Assembly: GCA_023426225.1 (NCBI GenBank)
Contig: JAFABD010000241.1
Span: forward strand, 1-13,832
Direction of reading: 5' to 3'
DNA: 13,832 nt
Origin: Pseudomonadota bacterium
Lineage (GTDB): Bacteria; Pseudomonadota; Alphaproteobacteria; Sphingomonadales; Sphingomonadaceae
The notes beneath the pieces were generated by a model. The model made no database searches, had not been told where the DNA came from, and worked only from the letters and a program-made list of their open reading frames with translations. Positions 5,995-11,943 of the stretch are shown here, one piece after another. The stretch's first letter is position 1, and each line of letters opens with the position of its first letter. Made by a program: the position numbers and the translations under genes.

Positions 5995-7415
5995 CACTTC
6001 ACGTCCCCCTCGCCGGGCTGGCCCAGTTCGAAATCGGACACCGGGCGACGCGCCGGGTCCTTGGCGTCATACAGCAGCGCGCCGTCGATCCACACCATCT
6101 GCGGGCGGGTATAGACGCTGAACGGATTGCCGTTCCACAGCACGACGTCGGCCATCTTGCCGGGCTTCAGGCTGCCCGTCTTGTCGGCGATGCCCAGCGC
6201 GCGCGCCGGGTTGAGCGACAGCCATTTCCACGCATCGGCCTCGGAAACGTCAAAGCCCGCGCGCTGGCCGGCGGCGCGTGCCTTGGCGACTTCCTGGTTC
6301 AGCCGCTGGATGCCGTTGGCGTCGTCCGAATGGATCATCGCGCAGGCGCCCGCCTTTTCCAGAAAGGCCAGGTTTTCCTTCACCGCGTCATAGGATTCCA
6401 TCTTGAACCCGTACCAGTCGGCCCACACCGCGGCGCAGGTGTTGTTGGCCTTCAGCAGGTCGGCGATCTTGTACGCCTCGACCGCGTGGTGGAACGCGGT
6501 GACGTGGTATCCGAACTCCTTGGCCATATCCATGACGATGGCCATCTCGTCGGCGCGATAGCAGTGGTTCTGGACCAGGATCTCGCCTTCGAGCACGGCG
6601 CGCAGCGTGTCCATCTGCAGGTCGCGCGCGGGGGGCTCGCCGCCCTTTTCCTCGTAACGGTCCCAGCGGCGCTTGTATTCGGCCGCGCGCGCCCAGGTCT
6701 GGCGATCGACCGCGATGTTGCCCATCCGCGTCGACGGCATCCGGCCCTTGCTGCCATAGACGCGCTTGGGGTTCTCGCCGCACGCCATCTTCAGGCCATA
6801 GGGGGCGCCGGGGAACTTCATCGCCTGCATCGTGCGGGCATAGACGTTCTTGACCACCACCGAACGGCCGCCGAACAGGTTGGCCGATCCGGGCAGGATC
6901 TGGAGCGTGGTGACGCCGCCGTTGACGAGCGCGCGGCCAAAGCCCGGGTCCTGCGGCCAGACGCTGTGTTCGGCCCACACCTCGGCGGTGACGGGCGAGG
7001 TCGCCTCGTTGCCGTCCGAATGCGCCTCGACGCCCGGCGAGGGATAGTCGCCCAGATGGCTGTGGATGTCGATCACGCCCGGCGTGACGTAATGGCCGCT
7101 GCCGTCGATCACCGTCGTGCCCGCCTCGGGCTTCAGGTCGGCGCCGACGGCGGCGATCTTGCCGTCGCGGAACAGCACCGCGCCATGCTCGATCCGCCCG
7201 CCCTCGCCGTCGAGCACGGTGACGTTGGTGATCAGCGTCGGCACGCCCGGATAGGGGCGATAGGTCGACGGATAGGGGTCGTGGCTATAGCCCTTGCCCT
7301 TGCCCGGCCCGTTCGCGGCCGGTGCGGCCGCCGCGGTCTGCGGCTTGGATGTGTTGTCCCCCGCGCAGCCGGCGATCATGCCGGCGAGCCCGAGGACCAG
7401 GAGCGATCGAATCAA
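5994..7415 (-). CDS. exported amidohydrolase (imidazolonepropionase-like), lipoprotein
   Basis: This encodes 473 residues. The signal IRSLLVLGLAGMIAGC has lipobox IAGC (Cys17). The metal-dependent amidohydrolase core is complete: TPGVIDIHSH (His118, His120), the GENPKRVYG motif near 214-222 (Lys218 is a possible carbamylated lysine), NHCYRADE (His284), FHH (His309/310) and HSDD (Asp364 or 365). The C-terminus GSLKPGKMADVVLWNGNP closes the composite domain. The superfamily hydrolyses amide or ester bonds of cyclic and peptide-like substrates; the substrate here cannot be read from sequence. The start is TTG 7415, with GGGGAG at 7425-7430 nine bases ahead; the next ATG would delete the signal. 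It is the first gene of a - strand operon with the degenerate paralogue at 4684-5994. Confidence 0.9.
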   Translation of the reverse strand: MIRSLLVLGLAGMIAGCAGDNTSKPQTAAAAPAANGPGKGKGYSHDPYPSTYRPYPGVPTLITNVTVLDGEGGRIEHGAVLFRDGKIAAVGADLKPEAGTTVIDGSGHYVTPGVIDIHSHLGDYPSPGVEAHSDGNEATSPVTAEVWAEHSVWPQDPGFGRALVNGGVTTLQILPGSANLFGGRSVVVKNVYARTMQAMKFPGAPYGLKMACGENPKRVYGSKGRMPSTRMGNIAVDRQTWARAAEYKRRWDRYEEKGGEPPARDLQMDTLRAVLEGEILVQNHCYRADEMAIVMDMAKEFGYHVTAFHHAVEAYKIADLLKANNTCAAVWADWYGFKMESYDAVKENLAFLEKAGACAMIHSDDANGIQRLNQEVAKARAAGQRAGFDVSEADAWKWLSLNPARALGIADKTGSLKPGKMADVVLWNGNPFSVYTRPQMVWIDGALLYDAKDPARRPVSDFELGQPGEGDVK

Positions 7416-7660
7416 AGCGCTGGTCTCCCCTTTATCGCGCCCTGGCCCGGTTCGGCATCGGCGCGCCCGGCGCCATTGATCGCGGGCGCGGCGGGATTTG
7501 GCAAGTCGTGCGCGTCGAGCCGGGGCGCCGCGTCATTTGAGTCCGCGCAACGGCACGAATCGCACGCGGATTGCGTCCTTTCGCCGCAAAAATAACCGCC
7601 ATTGCGACAAATACGGGGGCGCCGTGTAGCTTTTCACGCCTCATTGAGCGATGCTAGGGA
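7416..7660. other. divergent intergenic region
   Basis: These 245 bases separate the amidohydrolase operon (-) from the histidine kinase (+) and must hold both promoters. I found no hexamer pair good enough to call. The best rightward candidate is TTGCGA (7602-7607) 17 bases before TGTAGC (7625-7630), which is weak. A short A-rich patch (CAAAAATAA, 7587-7595) is the only compositional break. No open frame looks coding. Confidence 0.4.
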
Positions 7661-10417
7661 TTGACCGCAGACCCTGTATCGGGGGCAGGCCATTTGCGTT
7701 TGAGTGAAGATTCTTTTGTACGCCGGTTGATCCGGGACTGGGGCACCAGGCACTGGGGGGCGCTGTTCTTCAGTCTCGCGGCGCTGGGAAGCACGCTCGC
7801 GCTGCTCGGCTGGGTGCTCGACATTCCCCGGATGCGCGCCACCGGCCTCGACGGCCGCCCGATCTGGCCGCTCACCGCGCTCGGCTATCTCTGCCTCACG
7901 ACCGGGCTGCTCGCCGCCTTTCTTGGACGCCGCCGGCTGGCCTTGCCGCTGCTCGCCGTCCCGCTCGTCATCAGCCTGACGTCCTGGGCGCAACTGGCGC
8001 TGGGGGTCGATTTCGGGACAGATCGCCTTTTCTTTCAACGGCTTGTTACGCTCTACGCCGTCCCCTACCCCGGCCGCCCCGGGCCGACGCCCAGCACGGT
8101 ATTGATGCTGCTCAGCACCGCGGGGATCGCCTCGATCCTCATGAACACCGTGCGCCCGAACCTGCGCAGCCTCGTCGCCTCGGCGCTGTTCGCGGCGACC
8201 GGCGGTGCGTCGCTGCTGCTGTTGCTCACCCATATGGCGCACCCGCCGGCGGATGCGCCGCATGTGTCGCGCGCGGCGATCGCGCAGATTTTCTTCATCA
8301 TTCTCGGTTTCGGCATGTATCTCGCCGAGGCGCCCTGGGTTCGCTCGCTCGCGGGCGGATCGTCGCAATGGACGCGGCTGCGCCTCCTCCTCCCGCTCGC
8401 GATCTTCCTTCCGGTCCTCCCCTCGCTCGGCGAAAAGCTGTTCGGCCGCGTAACCGGCCTCGGCTGGCCTTGGGAGGAAATGTTCGTCGTCGGCGGCAAT
8501 GTCGTGATCGTCGCGGGACTTACCTTCTGGGCCGCATGGCGGATCGGCGAGGAACAGGCCGAGATCGGCTGGCTCAGCCAGGCGCTCGAAGGCAACACGA
8601 TCGCGGTGGTCGACGGCGCCGGGACGATCACCCACTGGTCGCGCGGCTGCGAGAATCTCTATGGCTGGGCCGCCGACGAAGCGATCGGCCGCAACATATA
8701 TCTGCTGCTCAACGCCGCGTGCGGGCTGGGCTCGGCGCCCGGACAGGCCCGCGCCGCCGAGGCCGAGGGCCGCGCGATCGGCATGATCGAACATGCCCGT
8801 GACGGGCGCGAACTCGTCGTTCTCGAACGCACCCGGCTGGTCGACATACCGGGGCGCGATCCGGTTCATGTGCTTGAAATCACAGACGTTACCCAGGAAG
8901 TCCGCGCGGTCGAGGCGCTGCGCATCAGCGAGGAACGGCTCGCGCTCGCCACCTCGGCGCACGAACTCGGCGTGTTCGAATGGAACGTCGCCGACGACCG
9001 GATCGAGTTCAGTCCCGGCACCGAACAGCGCGTCGGCATCCATCCGGGCTCGATCTCCAGCTTCGACACCTGGCGCGCCCAGGTCGAGCCTGCCGACATG
9101 CAGGACGTGCTGACGACGATCGCACGCGCGGTCCGCGAAAAGGCACAGCGGTTCAGCTTCCGCTTCCGCCTGCGCAGCGACACCGCGTCGGGCCGTACGA
9201 TCGAAGGATCAAGCCGCGCCTTTTACGACGCGCACGGCAATCTTGTCCGCACCGTGGGCGTGATGCTCGACACCACGGCCCGCGACGAGCGCGAGGCCGA
9301 ATTGCGCCGCCGCGAGGCACAGTTGCGCTCGATCCTCGAGACCGTTCCCGACGCGATGCTCGTCGTCGACGAACAGGGGCGCATCCTCCAGTTCAGCGCA
9401 GCCGCCGAGGCGCTGTGGGGCTATCGCGCGCCGGACGTGCTCGGCCAGCTGGCGACGATGCTGATCCCCGAGGAGGATCGGAACCATTATCTCAACCTGC
9501 TCAGCGAGTTCCTCGCGACCGGCGACGGCGTCATCGGCGAGGTGATCCGCGGCACCGCCGAGGCGGCCAACGGCCATCGTTTCCCGATCGAGGCGCGATC
9601 GGGCATCGCCCAGATCGACGGCAAGGTGATGCTGACGATCTTCGTGCGCGACATGTCCGATCAGCTCGCCACCGACCAGCGGCTGAGCGAATTGAGCGCC
9701 GAGATCGCGCATGTGTCGCGTCAGAGCGCGATGAGCGAGCTTGCCGCCGATCTGGCGCACGAGCTCAACCAGCCGCTCAGCGCCACCTCCAATTTCCTGG
9801 CCGCGGCGCGGATGCTGATCGAACGCGGCGAGACGTCCGAACGCGTCACCGACCTGCTCCGAATGGGCTCCGAACAGACGCAGCGCGCGGGCGAGATCAT
9901 CCGCCGCCTGCGGGCCTTCATGGCGCGCGGCGAGGTCGAGATGCGCGCCGAATCGGTGGCGCGCACGATCGGCGACGCGGTCGACCTGGTGCTGGTCGGC
10001 ACGCGCCAGTTCGGCATTCGCGTCACCTACGACCTCGATCCCGAGGCGCCGTTCATCTTCGCCGATCGCATCCAGGTGCAGCAGGTGCTCGTCAACCTGC
10101 TCCGCAACGCCAGCGAGGCGCTGCGCAACAGCGCGTCGGGCGAGCGGCTGATCGCGATCGCATCACGACGGCTGCCCAATCAGATGGTCGAAATCAGCGT
10201 ATCCGATACCGGGCCGGGCATTCCCCAGCAGGTACTCGAACAGATCTTTGCCCGTTTCACCACGACCAAAAGCGCCGGTGGCGGAATGGGTATTGGCCTT
10301 TCGATCAGCAAGCGTATCATCGAAGCGCATGGTGGCAAACTGAGCGCAGAGAACAGACCGGAAGGTGGAGCGCGTTTCTGCTTCACACTTCCCACCGTGG
10401 AGGAGGGCACAGACTAA
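7661..10417 (+). CDS. membrane-bound multi-PAS sensor histidine kinase, FixL-like core
   Basis: This encodes 918 residues if TTG 7661 is used; TTG at 7694 or 7700 is equally possible, the former having GGGGGCAGG just upstream. Residues about 32-295 contain roughly eight hydrophobic segments, a large membrane sensor region. Three PAS-type domains follow (about 303-415, 422-540, 550-668). The kinase core begins HVSRQSAMSELAADLAHELNQPL with phospho-acceptor His700, closely resembling FixL, and has an N-box (LVNLLRNASEAL, about 810-821), G1 DTGPGIP (849-855) and G2 GMGIGLS (875-881). The third PAS resembles the FixL heme PAS, but the aligned proximal-histidine position is Tyr610, with His609 beside it, so heme binding is uncertain. 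It should autophosphorylate and pass phosphate to the FixJ-like regulator that starts at the next base. Confidence 0.92.
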   Translation: MTADPVSGAGHLRLSEDSFVRRLIRDWGTRHWGALFFSLAALGSTLALLGWVLDIPRMRATGLDGRPIWPLTALGYLCLTTGLLAAFLGRRRLALPLLAVPLVISLTSWAQLALGVDFGTDRLFFQRLVTLYAVPYPGRPGPTPSTVLMLLSTAGIASILMNTVRPNLRSLVASALFAATGGASLLLLLTHMAHPPADAPHVSRAAIAQIFFIILGFGMYLAEAPWVRSLAGGSSQWTRLRLLLPLAIFLPVLPSLGEKLFGRVTGLGWPWEEMFVVGGNVVIVAGLTFWAAWRIGEEQAEIGWLSQALEGNTIAVVDGAGTITHWSRGCENLYGWAADEAIGRNIYLLLNAACGLGSAPGQARAAEAEGRAIGMIEHARDGRELVVLERTRLVDIPGRDPVHVLEITDVTQEVRAVEALRISEERLALATSAHELGVFEWNVADDRIEFSPGTEQRVGIHPGSISSFDTWRAQVEPADMQDVLTTIARAVREKAQRFSFRFRLRSDTASGRTIEGSSRAFYDAHGNLVRTVGVMLDTTARDEREAELRRREAQLRSILETVPDAMLVVDEQGRILQFSAAAEALWGYRAPDVLGQLATMLIPEEDRNHYLNLLSEFLATGDGVIGEVIRGTAEAANGHRFPIEARSGIAQIDGKVMLTIFVRDMSDQLATDQRLSELSAEIAHVSRQSAMSELAADLAHELNQPLSATSNFLAAARMLIERGETSERVTDLLRMGSEQTQRAGEIIRRLRAFMARGEVEMRAESVARTIGDAVDLVLVGTRQFGIRVTYDLDPEAPFIFADRIQVQQVLVNLLRNASEALRNSASGERLIAIASRRLPNQMVEISVSDTGPGIPQQVLEQIFARFTTTKSAGGGMGIGLSISKRIIEAHGGKLSAENRPEGGARFCFTLPTVEEGTD

Positions 10418-11032
10418 ATGGCCAGAACGATCTACATCGTCGACGATGACGACGCCGTCCGCGCTTCGTTGCACAGCCTGTTGTCGGTGCGTGCGGACCT
10501 GATCGTGCGGGGCTATCGTTCGGGGGATGCGTTTCTTCAGGACGTGGATGAACTCGACCCCGGCGTCCTGCTGCTCGACATGCACATGCCGGGATCGACC
10601 GGGCTCGACGTGCTTCACTCGCTCGAAAGCTCGGTAAAGTTCGTGCCGATCGTGCTGACCGGCCAGGGCAATGTCGGCATGGCGGTGGACGCGATGAAGG
10701 CCGGCGCGCTCGACTTTGTCGAAAAGCCCTATGAGGCAGAGGTGCTGCTCCAGTTGATCGACACCGCCTTCGCCCGGCTGGAGGAGGATAATGAGGCCGC
10801 GGCGCGCACGGCCGCGGCCGAAGCCAAGATCGCCAAGCTCTCGCCGCGCGAAACCGACGTGCTGCGCGGGCTGATCGATGGGCGCTCGAACAAGATCAAC
10901 GCCTATGAACTCGACATCAGTCCGCGCACGGTCGAGATCTATCGCGCCAACCTGATGGAAAAGCTGGAAGTCCGCAGCCTTTCGGAGGCGCTGCGCATCG
11001 CCTTTGCCGCGGGTCTGTTTCCCAAGGCCTGA
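10418..11032 (+). CDS. FixJ-family response regulator
   Basis: This encodes 204 residues. The receiver domain (1-120) has the acidic pair Asp9/Asp10, phospho-acceptor Asp54 (LLLDMHMPG), Thr81 and Lys103 (EKP). A LuxR-type helix-turn-helix (about 138-200) contains LSPRETDVLRGLIDGRSNK and ISPRTVEIYRANLMEKL, the FixJ subfamily pattern. It should bind DNA when phosphorylated by the adjacent kinase. ATG 10418 follows the kinase TAA with no gap, and GGAGGAGGG (10399-10407) sits about 10 bases ahead, so the two genes form one operon. No fixK or nitrogen-fixation gene lies nearby, so the regulon is unknown. Confidence 0.94.
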   Translation: MARTIYIVDDDDAVRASLHSLLSVRADLIVRGYRSGDAFLQDVDELDPGVLLLDMHMPGSTGLDVLHSLESSVKFVPIVLTGQGNVGMAVDAMKAGALDFVEKPYEAEVLLQLIDTAFARLEEDNEAAARTAAAEAKIAKLSPRETDVLRGLIDGRSNKINAYELDISPRTVEIYRANLMEKLEVRSLSEALRIAFAAGLFPKA

Positions 11033-11061
11033 TCCGTCGTCGCCCCTGGTACGGGATCAGG
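11028..11061. terminator. inverted repeat containing both convergent stop codons
   Basis: CCTGATCC (11028-11035) and GGATCAGG (11054-11061) form a perfect 8-bp stem around an 18-base loop. The left arm includes the TGA of the FixJ-like gene and the right arm the stop of the - strand gene. The gap between the two genes is only 24 bases. A bidirectional terminator role is likely from position, though there is no clear T-run on either side. Confidence 0.45.
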
Positions 11062-11440
11062 GCTGACCATAAGCGAGCAGCATCGAAATCGATGCTGCCG
11101 CACTTGCCATCGGCAGGAAATGCAGGCGGGCGACCGTGTCGTCCGCGGTTTCGGCCGCGGACGAACGCTCGGCCCCGTTGGCCGACGCCCCCTCTTCCAG
11201 CACGATCACGCGCTCCCATCGGGGATCGTCGGCGACGGCCCGGGGACCGCCGGGATGATCTTCGATGCTCTCGGCATCGGCGACGAGTACCGCAGGACCG
11301 CGCGCCGCAATCGAATGGTTGGCGTCGAAATCGCGTGCCGTGCAGACCGTGGCGCCGTCGAGCGCGAGCCGCGCGACCAGCGCGCTGCGCAGCGCGGACT
11401 GGCGCACGATCAGGACGACGAGTGGAATCTTACACAGCAC
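11057..11440 (-). CDS. small protein resembling a degenerate receiver domain
   Basis: This encodes 127 residues with no recognised name. The pattern fits the alternating strand-helix order of a response-regulator receiver: strand PLVVLIV, helix SALRSALVARLALDG, strand AVLVAD (Asp55 near the phosphorylation position), strand ERVIVLEEG, and a late LHFLP whose proline matches the receiver KP turn. The acidic pair after strand 1 is replaced by VRQ, and the conserved lysine by Leu109, so it should not be phosphorylated normally. The start is GTG 11440 with GGAG (11447-11450) six bases upstream. It lies tail to tail with the FixJ-like regulator. A pseudo-receiver that modulates signalling is an inference; a plain hypothetical protein is the safe call. 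Confidence 0.65.
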   Translation of the reverse strand: MLCKIPLVVLIVRQSALRSALVARLALDGATVCTARDFDANHSIAARGPAVLVADAESIEDHPGGPRAVADDPRWERVIVLEEGASANGAERSSAAETADDTVARLHFLPMASAAASISMLLAYGQP

Positions 11441-11615
11441 GCATTACTCCAGCGATCTTGCCGCATCGCGTTTGATCGGCATCGACGTGGCAGTCGCCCC
11501 GCCGCATCCGTAGTCAGGTCATCCCCCTAAGGCCTTCACCGATGCGAAGATTTTTGCCTGTTTTCCTTGTTTTGCAAACCAGTCGCATCTCGTTACCGTA
11601 GAAACACGGGGGGCT

Positions 11616-11632
11616 TTTACCAAATATTTACC
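11616..11632 (+). promoter_or_regulatory. CtrA-like box
   Basis: TTTACCAAATATTTACC has two TTTA half-sites separated by 7 bases. The CtrA consensus is TTAA-N7-TTAA, usually written with TTAACC halves; each half here has one mismatch. CtrA controls cell-cycle, flagellar and chemotaxis genes in many alphaproteobacteria, so a site in front of a chemoreceptor makes sense. It is 312 bases before the start codon, which is far. Confidence 0.35.
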
Positions 11633-11739
11633 ATTAGTTTTCGGTTCCGGCGGCCGACTGAAAGTCCGTGGCGCATGGCCGTTCCAGGCGCCGTCAGGGC
11701 AGCCCATGGCGGCCGATTGCAATTCTTGCAACCACCTGT

Positions 11740-11754
11740 TTTTGTAAGACAAAA
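11740..11754. promoter_or_regulatory. perfect dyad TTTTGT-AAG-ACAAAA
   Basis: Six-base arms (11740-11745 and 11749-11754) are perfectly complementary around AAG. The dyad sits 10 bases after TTGCAATTCTTGCAA (11716-11730). Small dyads of this type are typical of dimeric repressor sites. The regulator is not identifiable from the window. Confidence 0.35.
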
Positions 11755-11943
11755 TGCGCCTTCTAAGGCGACAATTGGATACCAGAAAAGGCGCCGAAAG
11801 AGTCACGTTAAGACAGGTAAAAATGCCTGTTTTCAGCGCGAAAGATGGCAATGCTTACGCCCTCCTGAGCAATGCCGCCCTATAATGCGAATGGTAGTTT
11901 CGTGGCCGAAAGCATCGGCATCTCCCATTCGAAAGGCCTTGCC

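Larger units (their letters stand above)
11555..11834 (+). repeat. three dispersed CCTGTTTT copies
   Basis: TGCCTGTTTTC occurs at 11555-11565 and again at 11824-11834. The core CCTGTTTT also occurs at 11735-11742. All three are on the same strand in the chemoreceptor upstream region. In a sequence this GC-rich an exact 11-mer with four T's recurring within 270 bases is noteworthy, and a protein-binding site is possible. No known consensus is assigned. Confidence 0.4.
11441..11943. other. 503-bp AT-richer regulatory region upstream of the chemoreceptor
   Basis: No frame here looks coding. The region is clearly richer in A and T than its flanks, especially 11540-11645 and 11735-11835. It holds a CtrA-like box (11616-11632), the direct repeat GGCGGCCGA-TG (11649-11660 and 11708-11719), TTGCAATTCTTGCAA (11716-11730), the dyad at 11740-11754, three CCTGTTTT copies, and a hairpin AAGACAGG/CCTGTTTT (11810-11833, 8-base loop, one G-T pair). 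A perfect TATAAT (11881-11886) has no acceptable -35. TGGCAATGCTTACGC (11846-11860) has the GG-N10-GC spacing of sigma-54 promoters but a weak -12 element. A Shine-Dalgarno GAAAGG (11931-11936) precedes the chemoreceptor ATG at 11944. Confidence 0.6.

Noticed and set aside
4849..6114. Long + strand open frame (421 codons) opposite the amidohydrolase genes
   Set aside because: It is His/Arg/Ala-rich shadow sequence on the complement of genes with signal peptides and family motifs; long antisense frames are expected at this GC content.
6330..7595. Second long + strand frame opposite the first amidohydrolase
   Set aside because: Same reason; no family features, and it runs through the opposite gene and into the intergenic region.
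7634..9043. 469-codon - strand frame opposite the kinase gene
   Set aside because: Composition is Arg/Glu/Ala-rich shadow, while the + strand shows membrane segments, PAS and kinase motifs.
8980..10449. 489-codon + strand frame inside the kinase gene
   Set aside because: Arg-rich out-of-frame reading of the PAS and kinase coding sequence.
11519..11851. 110-codon - strand frame in the chemoreceptor upstream region
   Set aside because: No ribosome-binding site evident, no recognisable domain, and the region carries dyads and repeats typical of regulatory DNA.
11641..11943. c-di-GMP or SAM riboswitch before the chemoreceptor
   Set aside because: I looked for the conserved cores of these classes and found no convincing match, only isolated short resemblances.
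11872..11943. Earlier ATG start for the chemoreceptor
   Set aside because: The later ATG 11944 has GAAAGG at proper distance and gives the usual short cytoplasmic N-terminus before TM1; a TATAAT lies inside the proposed extension.
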